A program made the translations under genes and the position numbers. Positions 9,031 through 18,401 of a stretch of DNA of 64,000 bases are shown one piece after another (the first letter of the stretch is position 1; every line of letters begins with the position of its first letter). The notes under the pieces were generated by a model. The model had not been told where the DNA came from and made no database searches. It saw only the letters and a program-made list of their open reading frames with translations. Origin of the DNA: Pseudomonas viridiflava (GTDB lineage Bacteria; Pseudomonadota; Gammaproteobacteria; Pseudomonadales; Pseudomonadaceae); NCBI RefSeq assembly GCF_900573885.1, contig NZ_UPSE01000533.1:1-64000 (forward strand), in the 5' to 3' direction.

Positions 9031-10590
9031 ATGCCGCTGCACTACGTCGCCTGCCTTTCAGATTTACCGGATGGCCAGATCGGCCAGGCCACGTTAGGTG
9101 AGCAGTCGCTAGTGTTGTTGCGAACGGGCGACACGGTGCAGGCCTTCCAAGGCAACTGCCCACACGCCGGCGCACCGCTCGCTGAAGGGGCTATCTGCAA
9201 TGGCCGACTGATTTGCCCTTGGCACAAGGGCACGTTCCGGCTCAGCGATGGCCACGTCTGCGAGCCGCCGGCGCTGGAAGATTTACAGCGCTTTGCCGTG
9301 ACCATTCGCGATGGTCAGGTGTACGTCGATGACCAACCCTTACCCGCCTCGTCTGACCTGGATAATCAAGCGGATGATCGGCTATTTGCCATCGTTGGCG
9401 GTGGCGCGGCGGGCACCGCGGCGGCGTCGGCTTTGCGTGAACACGGCTTTGCCGGTCGCCTACTGCTGATCGACCGCGAGGAAGCACCGGGCTTTGATCG
9501 CACGGTGCTGAGCAAATTCGTGATTGCGGGCGATATGGCGCCTGCGCAGATTCCTGATTTGAAAGGTGACGACTATTACCGTGAACAGCGCATCGAGCGC
9601 ATCCACGGTGACGTCAACCGTATGGATGCCGAGCGCCGGGAAATCGAGCTGAGCGACGGCCGTTTATATCGCTACGACTCTGCCCTGCTGGCCACCGGCG
9701 CCGTACCGAGAACTCTCGATGTACCGGGCGCCCAGCTCGATAACGTGCACGTACTGCGTTCACGCGCCCACGCGGCGAACATTCTGCATGCCACCCTTCC
9801 AGGCGATCGCGCCGTCATTATCGGTGACAGCTTTATCGGCTTGGAGGCCGCCAGCTCATTGCGCAAACGCGGACTGGGGGTAACGGTGATCGCCCGCCAC
9901 GAAGTGCCCTTCGCCAAGCAGTTCGGCATGGAAGTCGGCCGAGCCATTCGCTTGCTGCATGAGAGCAATGGCGTGGTGTTCCGGGTGGGTGAAGAAGCGG
10001 TCAGCTTTGAAGCCGGGCACGAGGCTGAAGACCAGCACGTAAAGGCCGTGCGGCTTGCGTGCGGCGAGCGGATTGCCGCCGACCTCGTGCTCATAGGGGT
10101 AGGCGTAAATCCGGCGACGGACCTGCTGCAAGGCTTGCGCCTGTGTGATGACGGATCCTTGGTGGTCGACCAGCATATGCGCGCCGCGCCCGGCTTATGG
10201 GCGGCCGGCGATATCGCCCGTTTTCCGCTGGCCGATGAACATCTGCGTATCGAGCACTGGCGTGTAGCCCAACAGCACGCGCGGATCGCGGCGCAAAACA
10301 TGCTCGGCAAGGCGGTCGCCTATGACGGCGTGCCGTTCTTCTGGACCCAGCATTTCGGCAAGCGCTTCGATTACCTGGGGCATGCCAGCAACTGGCAGGA
10401 GACCGTGATTGAAGGCGATCTTACCAACCTGCATTTTGTCGCCTTGCTGTGCACGGACGGCGCGGTTAACGGAGTGGTGGCCTGTCAACGCGAGGCGGCG
10501 ACGGCGCTGTTGGCCGAACGTATGCGCCAGCCCTTGAGCAAGGAAGAGGCGTTAGCGCTGATTCGCGAGTGTGACGGCAAGGCCGCCTGA
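9031..10590 (+). CDS. Rieske-FAD pyridine nucleotide-disulfide oxidoreductase fusion (AIF3-like)
   Basis: 519 residues. The N-terminal 100 form a Rieske [2Fe-2S] domain with NCPHAGAPL and ICPWHKGTF, giving the Cys-x-His and Cys-x2-His ligands. The rest is an FAD/NAD(P)H ferredoxin-reductase-like enzyme: the FAD dinucleotide-binding GGGAAG motif (about 132), an NAD site near IIGDSFIGLEAASSL and the closing AAGDIARF motif, then a C-terminal reductase domain. This matches the apoptosis-inducing-factor 3-like family, which moves electrons from NAD(P)H to a [2Fe-2S] centre; the final acceptor is unknown. AAGGAG sits just before ATG 9031. It is the third gene of the probable 8192-10590 unit. Confidence 0.9.
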   Translation: MPLHYVACLSDLPDGQIGQATLGEQSLVLLRTGDTVQAFQGNCPHAGAPLAEGAICNGRLICPWHKGTFRLSDGHVCEPPALEDLQRFAVTIRDGQVYVDDQPLPASSDLDNQADDRLFAIVGGGAAGTAAASALREHGFAGRLLLIDREEAPGFDRTVLSKFVIAGDMAPAQIPDLKGDDYYREQRIERIHGDVNRMDAERREIELSDGRLYRYDSALLATGAVPRTLDVPGAQLDNVHVLRSRAHAANILHATLPGDRAVIIGDSFIGLEAASSLRKRGLGVTVIARHEVPFAKQFGMEVGRAIRLLHESNGVVFRVGEEAVSFEAGHEAEDQHVKAVRLACGERIAADLVLIGVGVNPATDLLQGLRLCDDGSLVVDQHMRAAPGLWAAGDIARFPLADEHLRIEHWRVAQQHARIAAQNMLGKAVAYDGVPFFWTQHFGKRFDYLGHASNWQETVIEGDLTNLHFVALLCTDGAVNGVVACQREAATALLAERMRQPLSKEEALALIRECDGKAA

Positions 10591-10597
10591 AAAAGAG

Positions 10598-10624
10598 TGG
10601 CGAGCGTCTCAGGTACGCTCGCCA
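10598..10624 (-). terminator. Rho-independent terminator for the 75-residue gene
   Basis: Nine-base perfect stem TGGCGAGCG/CGCTCGCCA with a nine-base loop. On the minus strand it is followed by CTCTTTTT, so it fits as the terminator of the gene at 10634-10861; on the plus strand no T-run follows. Confidence 0.75.
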
Positions 10625-10633
10625 GCGAACGAA

Positions 10634-10861
10634 CTACTTCGGAAAAATGCCGGTAATGGTAATGCCGTAATCCTTGAGCAACTGCAACGGTGGCTCGTTG
10701 GCCGGCTCTTCTGGGTCGCCGAACTCACCTTTTTCCAAGTTCTGTTCAGCCCATTCCAATACGTATTGCACCGCCTCCTCCACAGTTGGTTTTTCAGCCT
10801 GCTCGACATCGAGGGTCGAGGTGTTCTGGTCCTTGTTGTAACTGATCACCCATAGGGTCAT
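10634..10861 (-). CDS. Small conserved-looking hypothetical protein
   Basis: 75 residues, acidic, with a likely beta-hairpin start (MTLWVISYNKDQ) and a helical middle (EEAVQYVLEWAEQNLEKG). There is no signal peptide or membrane segment. Its reality is supported by a GGAG site eight bases before the ATG and a good terminator just beyond the stop. It is convergent with the Rieske reductase gene. No family is recognised. Confidence 0.7.
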   Translation of the reverse strand: MTLWVISYNKDQNTSTLDVEQAEKPTVEEAVQYVLEWAEQNLEKGEFGDPEEPANEPPLQLLKDYGITITGIFPK

Positions 10862-11085
10862 AAGCGCATCTCCATCGTGTTTTCTCGGCGTCTACTACTG
10901 CTGACTGGCACGGAGGAAGAACGGTTCAGCAAGGTTTGTAACCGGGTTACAGGAAATCGGACGGGCGCGTTATCTGCTTGAAAACTTGAACTTTCCGACG
11001 TGCGGCTTCCTCTCAAGCCCATGCATGACACGGCGTCCGTCGCCGTATTCAGGGAATAGCCGCCTTCAAGGACCAGGAGTACCAG

Positions 11086-12252
11086 ATGCCGGAACAGGCA
11101 TGGCCCGAACGCAACCCATCCACTCGCGCAATCCTGCTGGCCATCGCCGCGTGCTTCGCACTGGCAGGCTGCAATGACAAAACCGAAACGCCACCGCACA
11201 CCCGCGTGCTGGTACAGAGCGTAAAGCCCGGCGATTTCAGCGATCAGGTAGAACTGACCGGCGACATTCAGGCGCGCGTTGAAGCGCAGCAATCATTCCG
11301 TGTCGGCGGCAAGATTATCGAGCGCAACGCCGAGGTGGGAGACCGCGTGACTGCCAACCAGGTGCTGGCCCGGCTCGACCCGCAAGAACAGCAAAGCAAC
11401 ATGGATAACGCTCTGGCCGCTGTGCAGGCCCAGGAAGCGCAATTGCGTCTGGCGCAAGTGAGTTTCCAGCGACAGGAAAAACTGTTGCCCAAGGGGTACA
11501 CCAGCAAGAGCGAATACGATCAGGCCCAGGCGCAACTGCGTTCCAGCCGCAGCTCGTACGCCGCCGCGCAGGCGCAGCTGGCCAATGCCCGCGACATGCT
11601 TGCGTATACCGAACTACGCGCCTCATCCGACGGCGTCATCACCCAACGTCAAGCCGAAACCGGCCAGGTGGTGCAAGCCACAGTGCCGATTTTTACCCTC
11701 GCCCGCGCCGGCGAGCGCGATGCGGTTTTTGACGTGTACGAATCGCTATTCAACCAAGACCTGGCGCAGCAGCCGGTCACGGTCAGCCTGTTGAACCGTC
11801 CAGCCATCACCGCACAAGGCAAGGTGCGGGAAATCACGCCGACCATCGATGCCCAAAGCGGAACGGTAAAAGTCAAGATTGCCCTGGAAAATGCGCCCGA
11901 CGAGATGAACCTGGGCGCCGTCGTGACGGCGACCGTGCACCCCAAAACCAGCAGCCGGGTGGTGCTGCCGTGGTCGGCATTGTTCAAAAGCCAGAATCAG
12001 CCCGCCGTGTGGTTGGTGGATGATCAACAGAAAGTCAGCCTGCAAGCGGTCGGTGATGTCGCCTATGGCAGCGGCACCGTAATGATTGGCAAGGGTTTGC
12101 AAGCCGGCCAGAACGTGGTGGTGGCGGGTGGTCAGTTGTTGCACCCCGGTCAGGTGGTGGAAATCGCCACGCCCGACAAGGCTGCCGAGCCTGAGAAGGC
12201 TAGAATTGCCGCGCCGCCGCCGGCCGGGAAGCAACCGGGAGCCGGGCAATGA
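11086..12252 (+). CDS. triA: RND efflux periplasmic adaptor, first of two (TriA-like)
   Basis: 388-residue lipoprotein adaptor of a resistance-nodulation-division pump. The N terminus carries a lipobox ending LAGC (Cys near 28). Then come the lipoyl half-motifs (RVGGKIIERNAEVGDRV and SSDGVITQRQAETGQVV) around an alpha-helical hairpin (about 105-180), a beta-barrel and a C-terminal membrane-proximal domain. The gene overlaps the next adaptor by ATGA. Two successive adaptors before a single RND gene is the arrangement of P. aeruginosa TriABC, which needs both; the symbol rests on that layout. CAGGAG precedes the ATG. Confidence 0.78.
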   Translation: MPEQAWPERNPSTRAILLAIAACFALAGCNDKTETPPHTRVLVQSVKPGDFSDQVELTGDIQARVEAQQSFRVGGKIIERNAEVGDRVTANQVLARLDPQEQQSNMDNALAAVQAQEAQLRLAQVSFQRQEKLLPKGYTSKSEYDQAQAQLRSSRSSYAAAQAQLANARDMLAYTELRASSDGVITQRQAETGQVVQATVPIFTLARAGERDAVFDVYESLFNQDLAQQPVTVSLLNRPAITAQGKVREITPTIDAQSGTVKVKIALENAPDEMNLGAVVTATVHPKTSSRVVLPWSALFKSQNQPAVWLVDDQQKVSLQAVGDVAYGSGTVMIGKGLQAGQNVVVAGGQLLHPGQVVEIATPDKAAEPEKARIAAPPPAGKQPGAGQ

Positions 12253-13337
12253 AGCGGCTCAGTCTGGTTCCCCTGTCACTGTGCCTGGCGCTCGGGTTGA
12301 GCGCCTGTTCCGAAGAACAGCCGGAAAAGCCGGCGCCACGGCCGGTGTTGTACGCCGACGTAAAGACCCAGCAACAAGCCACGGTCGGCCGTTATGCCGG
12401 CACCATCGAGGCGCGTTACGAAACCACCGTTGGCTTCCGCACCAACGGGCGCATCGCCTCGCGCACAGTGAACGTGGGCGACAAGGTCGCCAAAGGCACC
12501 CTCCTCGCCACCCTTGACCCCAGCGATCAGGAGAACCAGTTGCGCGCCCGTGAAGGCCAGATGGCCAGCGCCAACGCGCAGTGGATCGACGCGCAGGCCG
12601 ACGCTCGCCGCCAGAAGGAACTGTTCGACCGTGGCGTGGGCGCCAAAGCCAACCTGGACGACGCGCAGACCCGGCTGAAAACCGCGCGAGCCAATCTCGA
12701 CCAGATGGCTGCGGACGTGCAAACCGCCAAAGACCAGGTCGACTACACCCGCTTGTTGAGCGATTTCGACGGTGTGGTAACGGCGTGGCGCGCCGAAACC
12801 GGCCAGGTGGTTGCGGCAGGCCAGGAGGTGCTGACGCTGGCGCGCCCCGACGTGCGCGAAGCCGTGTTCGATTTGCCAGATGAACAAGTGGCGCTGCTGC
12901 CAGCCGACGCGCGCTTCACCGTGCGCTCGCAACTGCAGAGCGATGTGCAGGCCGAAGCGCAAATACGCGAAATGGCGCCGCAAGCCGACGCCACGACACG
13001 CTCCCGCCGGGTACGCCTGACGTTGCTCGACAGCCCTGAAGGCCTGCGTTTGGGCACTACCGTCAACATCGAACTCAGCAGCCAGACCCCAGCCCACGCC
13101 ACCCTGCCGGCGAGCGTGCTGATTGGCGACCGCATCGACAACGGCCGCGCACAGGTGTGGGTGATCGACCCCGACAGCCTTGCAGTCTCCCAGCGCCCTG
13201 TTCACGTGTTGAAGCGCGAGGGCGACAGCGTGGTGATCGGTGAAGGTCTGCGGGACGGTGAGCGCGTGGTGCGCGCCGGTGTGAACAGTCTGCAAGCCGG
13301 ACAAATCGTCAAGCTGGACCAGGGAGCCGTGCAATGA
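12249..13337 (+). CDS. triB: RND efflux periplasmic adaptor, second of two (TriB-like)
   Basis: 362-residue lipoprotein adaptor with lipobox LSAC (Cys near 20), lipoyl halves FRTNGRIASRTVNVGDKV and DFDGVVTAWRAETGQVV, a helical hairpin and barrel domains. It overlaps the first adaptor by four bases at its 5' end and the RND gene by four bases at its 3' end, so translation of the three is coupled. The two adaptors are clearly different in sequence and do not look like a recent tandem copy. The partner outer-membrane channel is not encoded here. Confidence 0.78.
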   Translation: MKRLSLVPLSLCLALGLSACSEEQPEKPAPRPVLYADVKTQQQATVGRYAGTIEARYETTVGFRTNGRIASRTVNVGDKVAKGTLLATLDPSDQENQLRAREGQMASANAQWIDAQADARRQKELFDRGVGAKANLDDAQTRLKTARANLDQMAADVQTAKDQVDYTRLLSDFDGVVTAWRAETGQVVAAGQEVLTLARPDVREAVFDLPDEQVALLPADARFTVRSQLQSDVQAEAQIREMAPQADATTRSRRVRLTLLDSPEGLRLGTTVNIELSSQTPAHATLPASVLIGDRIDNGRAQVWVIDPDSLAVSQRPVHVLKREGDSVVIGEGLRDGERVVRAGVNSLQAGQIVKLDQGAVQ

Positions 13338-16300
13338 CCAGGGAAACGGATAACGAACAAACGGGCGGCTTCAACCTGTCGGACTGGGCCCTTCGGCATC
13401 AGTCACTGGTCTGGTATCTGATGGCTGTTTCCCTGGTGATGGGAATTTTTTCCTACTTCGAATTAGGCCGCGAAGAAGACCCGTCCTTTACCATCAAAAC
13501 CATGGTCATCCAGACCCGCTGGCCCGGTGCGACGGTCAACGACACGCTGTATCAAGTCACCGACCGGATTGAAAAGAAACTCGAAGAGCTGGATTCGCTG
13601 GACTACGTGAAGAGCTACACGCGGCCCGGCGAGTCGACGGTTTTCGTGTACCTGAAAGACACCACCAACGGCAAAGACATCCCGGACATCTGGTATCAGG
13701 TCCGTAAGAAAATCACCGACATTCAGGGTGAATTTCCGCAAGGCCTGCAGGGCCCGTTCTTTAACGACGAGTTCGGCGACGTGTTCGGCAGTATTTATGC
13801 CTTCACCGGCGATGGTCTCAGCTACCGGCAATTGCGCGACTACGTTGAGCAGGTGCGCCTGGACATCCGCAGCGTCGACAACCTTGGCAAGGTGCAACTG
13901 ATCGGCGAACAGAACGAGGTGCTGTACCTGAACTTCTCGACCCGCAAGCTGGCGGCGTTGGGGCTGGACCAAAGCCAGGTAGTGCAAAGCCTGCAAGCGC
14001 AGAACAGCGTGACGCCCTCGGGGGTTATCGAGGCGGGGCCGGAACGGATTTCGGTGCGTACCTCGGGCGAATTCCGTTCGCAGGAAGACTTGCAGGCGGT
14101 GAACTTGCGAGTGAACGACCAGTTCTACCGGCTGGCCGATCTGGCCACCATCGAGCACCGTTTCCAGGACCCGCCCGAGTCGCTATTCCGCTTCAACGGG
14201 CAGCCCGCCATTGGCCTGGCCGTGGCGATGCGCGACGGTGGAAACATCCAGACCTTCGGTAAGCAATTGCACCAGCGCATGGAGGAAATAACCGCGGAGC
14301 TTCCGGTCGGTGTTGGTGTGCATCAAGTATCAAACCAGGCGGAAGTGGTGGACAAGGCCGTAGGCGGTTTCACCAGTGCGCTGTTTGAAGCGGTAATCAT
14401 CGTACTGGTGGTGAGCTTTATCAGCCTGGGCGTGCGCGCCGGTCTGGTGGTGGCGTGCTCCATTCCGCTGGTGTTGGCGATGGTGTTTGTATTCATGGAA
14501 TACAGCGGCATTACCATGCAACGGATTTCCCTCGGCGCCCTGATCATCGCCCTCGGCCTGCTGGTGGACGACGCCATGATCACCGTGGAAATGATGGTCA
14601 CACGCCTGGAGGCCGGCGACACCCGCGCGCAAGCGGCCACATTTGCCTACACCTCCACGGCATTCCCGATGCTCACCGGCACGCTGGTGACCGTCGCAGG
14701 CTTTGTGCCGATTGGCTTGAACGCCAGCTCCGCCGGGGAATACACCTTCACACTTTTCGCCGTAATCGCCGTGGCGCTGTTGGTGTCATGGCTGGTGGCG
14801 GTGCTGTTTGCACCAGTGATTGCGGTGCACGTTTTGCCGAAATCGCTGAGCCACAAAAAAGACAAGGAGCCCGGCCGACTCACTCGTGGCATGGACCGTG
14901 GCCTGAAATGGGCCATGCGCCACCGTTGGCTGAGCATTGGTCTGACGGTGGCGTTGTTCGTGACCTCCATCGTGCTGATGCAGTTTGTGCAACAGCAGTT
15001 CTTCCCCTCTTCCGACCGACCGGAACTGTTGGTCGACCTGAATCTGCCGCAGAACAGCAGCCTGGAGGAAACCCGCCAGGTCGTGGACAAGCTGGAAGCC
15101 ACGCTTAAAGACCACCCGGATATCCAGCGCTGGAGCACCTACATCGGTGAGGGCGCTGCGCGTTTTTACCTGCCACTCGATCAGCAGCTGCAAAACCCCT
15201 TCTATGCCCAGTTGGTTATCGTCAGCCAAGACCTGGAAGCCCGGCAACGCCTGGCCGCAGAGCTCAAAGGCCGACTGCGGGAAGATTTCGTCGGCATTAG
15301 CAGCCTGGTTCAACCCCTGGAGATGGGTCCGCCTGTAGGACGGCCCATTCAGTACCGCATCAGCGGTCCGAACATCGAGCAAGTGCGTGAATACGCCATG
15401 CAGGTGGCGGGGCTGCTGGATGGCAACCCCGACATCGGCGACATGATTTACGACTGGAACGAGCCGGGACGAGTCCTGAAAATCGACGTAGCCCAAGACA
15501 AGGCACGGCAGTTGGGGCTGTCGTCGCAAGACGTGGCGCAAACCATGAACAGCGTGGTGACGGGTGCGAACGTCACGCAAGTGCGCGACAGCATCTATCT
15601 GATCAACGTGGTGGGCCGTTCCGAGGAAGGCGAACGAAGTTCCCCGGAAACGCTGGAAAACCTGCAAATCACCACGCCGCGCGGCACTTCCATCCCGCTG
15701 CGTGCCTTCGCCACCGTCAGCTATGAGCTTGAACAGCCACTGGTGTGGCGTCGTGACCGCAAGCCGACCATTACGCTCAAGGCCAGCGTGCACGGCGACA
15801 AGCAACCGACTGACGTCATGGCCGCGCTTAAACCGAAGATCGACGAGTTCGCCGCCAAACTGCCGAAGTCCTACCGGATTAAACCCGGCGGCACCGTGGA
15901 AGAAAGCGGTAAGGCGCAAGGACCGATCGGCAAGGTCATTCCGCTGATGCTCTTTCTGATGGCAACGTTTCTGATGATTCAGCTGCAAAGCGTGAAGAAA
16001 CTCTTCCTTGTGGCCAGCGTGGCACCGCTGGGCTTGATCGGCGTGGTGGCGGCGCTACTGCCGACTGGCACGCCGTTGGGGTTTGTGGCGATTCTTGGCG
16101 TCTTGGCGCTCATCGGCATCATCATTCGCAACTCGGTGATTCTGGTGACGCAGATTGATGAATTCCGCAACGCCGGCTCCGACCCGTGGGACGCTGTGAT
16201 CGAAGCCACCCACCACCGTACCCGACCTATTCTGCTGACAGCCGCTGCCGCCAGCCTGGGCATGATTCCCATCGCCCGCGAAGTGTTCTGGGGCCCCATG

Positions 16301-16414
16301 GCGTTCGCCATGATCGGCGGAATCATCAGCGCCACGCTGCTGACCTTGCTGTTTTTGCCCGCTCTGTATGTGGCGAGCTACCGCATCAAGGAACCGTCGC
16401 AGGACCGTGCTTGA
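13334..16414 (+). CDS. triC: RND efflux transporter permease (TriC-like)
   Basis: 1026-residue inner-membrane proton-driven RND pump. It shows a first membrane helix after FNLSDWALRHQ, large periplasmic loops, the transmembrane-4 motif GALIIALGLLVDDAMITVEMM with its conserved acidic pair, a mid-protein cytoplasmic link (SHKKDKEPGRLTRG), a second half repeating the pattern, and the closing ATHHRTRPILLTAAAASLGMIPIA motif. The substrate cannot be read from sequence; TriABC exports triclosan and needs the unlinked channel OpmH, and no channel gene is seen here either. It is the last gene of the three-gene operon and is followed by a hairpin at 16421. Confidence 0.85.
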   Translation: MTRETDNEQTGGFNLSDWALRHQSLVWYLMAVSLVMGIFSYFELGREEDPSFTIKTMVIQTRWPGATVNDTLYQVTDRIEKKLEELDSLDYVKSYTRPGESTVFVYLKDTTNGKDIPDIWYQVRKKITDIQGEFPQGLQGPFFNDEFGDVFGSIYAFTGDGLSYRQLRDYVEQVRLDIRSVDNLGKVQLIGEQNEVLYLNFSTRKLAALGLDQSQVVQSLQAQNSVTPSGVIEAGPERISVRTSGEFRSQEDLQAVNLRVNDQFYRLADLATIEHRFQDPPESLFRFNGQPAIGLAVAMRDGGNIQTFGKQLHQRMEEITAELPVGVGVHQVSNQAEVVDKAVGGFTSALFEAVIIVLVVSFISLGVRAGLVVACSIPLVLAMVFVFMEYSGITMQRISLGALIIALGLLVDDAMITVEMMVTRLEAGDTRAQAATFAYTSTAFPMLTGTLVTVAGFVPIGLNASSAGEYTFTLFAVIAVALLVSWLVAVLFAPVIAVHVLPKSLSHKKDKEPGRLTRGMDRGLKWAMRHRWLSIGLTVALFVTSIVLMQFVQQQFFPSSDRPELLVDLNLPQNSSLEETRQVVDKLEATLKDHPDIQRWSTYIGEGAARFYLPLDQQLQNPFYAQLVIVSQDLEARQRLAAELKGRLREDFVGISSLVQPLEMGPPVGRPIQYRISGPNIEQVREYAMQVAGLLDGNPDIGDMIYDWNEPGRVLKIDVAQDKARQLGLSSQDVAQTMNSVVTGANVTQVRDSIYLINVVGRSEEGERSSPETLENLQITTPRGTSIPLRAFATVSYELEQPLVWRRDRKPTITLKASVHGDKQPTDVMAALKPKIDEFAAKLPKSYRIKPGGTVEESGKAQGPIGKVIPLMLFLMATFLMIQLQSVKKLFLVASVAPLGLIGVVAALLPTGTPLGFVAILGVLALIGIIIRNSVILVTQIDEFRNAGSDPWDAVIEATHHRTRPILLTAAAASLGMIPIAREVFWGPMAFAMIGGIISATLLTLLFLPALYVASYRIKEPSQDRA

Positions 16415-16420
16415 CACGTC

Positions 16421-16442
16421 GGCGAACCCTTCGAGGTTCGCC
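16421..16442 (+). terminator. Hairpin after the RND operon
   Basis: Eight-base perfect stem GGCGAACC/GGTTCGCC with loop CTTCGA, seven bases after the RND stop. No T-run follows, so it is either a weak terminator or an RNA-stabilising 3' hairpin. Confidence 0.4.
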
Positions 16443-16540
16443 ATCAGTCCAAAAGAGTGGAACCGAACGGCGCCTTCATCCTTCTCAACCTATAGATGCC
16501 AACGCAGCCAGCGATGCCTGGCCACGGACCGAGAAGCCGC

Positions 16541-17626
16541 ATGAATACAAAACGCGCCGTCGCGCTACTGAACTTCGACACGCCCCCGCCCGAACATGAA
16601 CGCGCCGTGCAACAGGTGCTTGCCGAGAAAATCAGCGCCCTGCTCGGCATTCCCATGGACGCGTGCCCTGATGGCCAAAGCGGGTGCTACTGGATACCCA
16701 GCGAAACCGTCATCGGCGCCGAACAGATGCGCGCATTGGGCATTCATTCGGCGGCCGACTTCTTCGGTGGCGCCGTGCTGTTCCCCTTTATGGCGTCAAA
16801 AGCCATTAGCCATCCGCTGATCGAACAACCCACGGTGACACCCGCCGGCTGGAATGAACGCTTTCATCAGCAGGCATCCGAAGCCGTATTGCGCGGCACC
16901 ACCGTGTTCGACCTGGCTGACGCGCAACGCGCAGGCGCGGCGCTGCTCAGCCATGGCCCGGTTCGGGTGAAAGCCGTGCGCGGCAAAGCGGGCCGAGGCC
17001 AGACACTGGTCGAGAGCTCCGACGAATTGGTCCGCTGCTTAGCGCAGCTGGATGCGCAAGAAATAGCGGATTGGGGACTGGTGCTCGAGGAGCACCTGAA
17101 GGAAGTGGTGACGTTCAGCGTCGGCCAGGTCGAGATCGCCGGCATTACCGCCAGCTATTTCGGCAGCCAGCGTCTGACCAGCGATGACAGCGGCGCACAC
17201 GTGTACGGCGGCTCGGACCTGATGATCGTTCGCGGCGCCTACAGCGCGCTGGCCCAACTTCCGCTGTCGGCCCACGCCCGCCTCGCCGTCGAACAGGCGG
17301 TGGCGTACGAGCGCGCGGCGTTCGATTGTCTGGGCCTTATCGCTTCGCGTCGCAACTACGACATCGCTCAGGGCATCGACGCGCTGGGTGAAGAACGCTC
17401 CGGCGTGCTGGAGCAGTCATGGCGCATCGGGGGCGCCAGTCCGGCAGAGATTTTCGCCCTGGAAGCGTTTCAGAAAAATCCTGAGGTCACGTGCATCAAG
17501 GCGAGTACTTACGAAACCTACGGTCAGGACGCCCCGGTGGATGGGCAGCGTCTGTTCAGAGGCGAAGTTCCCCCCCACGGCACCATCAGCAAATTCGTAA
17601 AGGTCGAACTCAATGCCTGCCCATAG
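16541..17626 (+). CDS. DUF3182-like protein, possibly ATP-grasp-like
   Basis: 361 residues, soluble. From memory of the family it resembles DUF3182, proteins of similar length in Pseudomonas and Xanthomonas. Segments such as GPVRVKAVRGKAGRGQTLV, LVLEEHLKEVVTFSVGQV and RRNYDIAQG look like the nucleotide-binding and acidic-ligand parts of an ATP-grasp fold, but a clear triad is not assigned. The start at 16541 follows GAGAAG; the longer frame from 16496 is less likely. Its end overlaps the following alpha/beta hydrolase by 14 bases, so the two probably work together, perhaps as ligase and hydrolase on one compound; this pairing is inference. Confidence 0.65.
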   Translation: MNTKRAVALLNFDTPPPEHERAVQQVLAEKISALLGIPMDACPDGQSGCYWIPSETVIGAEQMRALGIHSAADFFGGAVLFPFMASKAISHPLIEQPTVTPAGWNERFHQQASEAVLRGTTVFDLADAQRAGAALLSHGPVRVKAVRGKAGRGQTLVESSDELVRCLAQLDAQEIADWGLVLEEHLKEVVTFSVGQVEIAGITASYFGSQRLTSDDSGAHVYGGSDLMIVRGAYSALAQLPLSAHARLAVEQAVAYERAAFDCLGLIASRRNYDIAQGIDALGEERSGVLEQSWRIGGASPAEIFALEAFQKNPEVTCIKASTYETYGQDAPVDGQRLFRGEVPPHGTISKFVKVELNACP

Positions 17627-18383
17627 CCAGACCATAGATATTCAAGTTGATAACGAAACCCTGGCGGGCACCTTGATGGCGCCAGAACAGAAGGTCCCGG
17701 GCATATTGTTTGTTCACGGTTGGGGCGGCAGCCAGCAGCGAGATCTGGCCCGGGCCAAAGGGATAGCCGGCTTTGGTTGCGTGTGCCTGACCTTCGACAT
17801 GCGCGGCCACGAGCGAACCTCGGCGATCAAGCAAACCGTAACCCGCGAGCAAAACCTGGCCGACATCGTCGCGGCCTACGACCAGCTCGCTAGCCATCCT
17901 TCAATTGACCCAGAAAAAATCGCCGTCATCGGCAGTAGCTATGGGGGTTACTTGGCGACATTTCTGACCGAGCTGCGCCCGGTGCGCTGGCTCGCATTGC
18001 GCGTGCCGGCCTTGTATTGGGATGACGAGTGGACCGTACCGAAGCAGTTGCTGGACCGCGAGCGCCTGGCGCGCTACCGCCGAACCTTGTGCCTGCCGGA
18101 GCAGAACCGCGCGCTGGCATGCTGCGCAAAATTCACCGGAGATGTGCTGCTGGTGGAGTCGGAACACGACGATTACGTGCCCCACACAACGCTGATGAGC
18201 TACCGCGCCGCGTTTGAAAAAGCCCATTCCCTCACGCACCGCATCGTCGACGGCGCCGACCATGCGCTGAGCCAGGACGCGGACCAAAAGGCCTATACCT
18301 CGATTCTTAATGGCTGGATTGGCGAGATGATCATTGGCGCGAGAACTGCGGACTATCCGCACCACTCGGCAATCTACTCCTAG
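17613..18383 (+). CDS. Alpha/beta hydrolase (dienelactone hydrolase/peptidase S9-like)
   Basis: 256 residues with a full serine-hydrolase pattern: oxyanion region FVHGWGGS, nucleophile elbow GSSYGG (about residue 109), acid in VESEHDD and His in DGADHAL. No signal peptide, so cytosolic. The fold resembles small S9-type or dienelactone-hydrolase-like esterases; the substrate is unknown. The start codon lies inside the 3' end of the DUF3182-like gene, which implies coupled translation. Confidence 0.82.
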   Translation: MPAHSQTIDIQVDNETLAGTLMAPEQKVPGILFVHGWGGSQQRDLARAKGIAGFGCVCLTFDMRGHERTSAIKQTVTREQNLADIVAAYDQLASHPSIDPEKIAVIGSSYGGYLATFLTELRPVRWLALRVPALYWDDEWTVPKQLLDRERLARYRRTLCLPEQNRALACCAKFTGDVLLVESEHDDYVPHTTLMSYRAAFEKAHSLTHRIVDGADHALSQDADQKAYTSILNGWIGEMIIGARTADYPHHSAIYS

Positions 18384-18401
18384 ATTTCACGCGGTCAGGC
18401 A

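Noticed and set aside
14786..15988. 400-codon frame opposite the RND gene
   Set aside because: Fully inside the conserved RND coding region with no start signal or recognisable motif.
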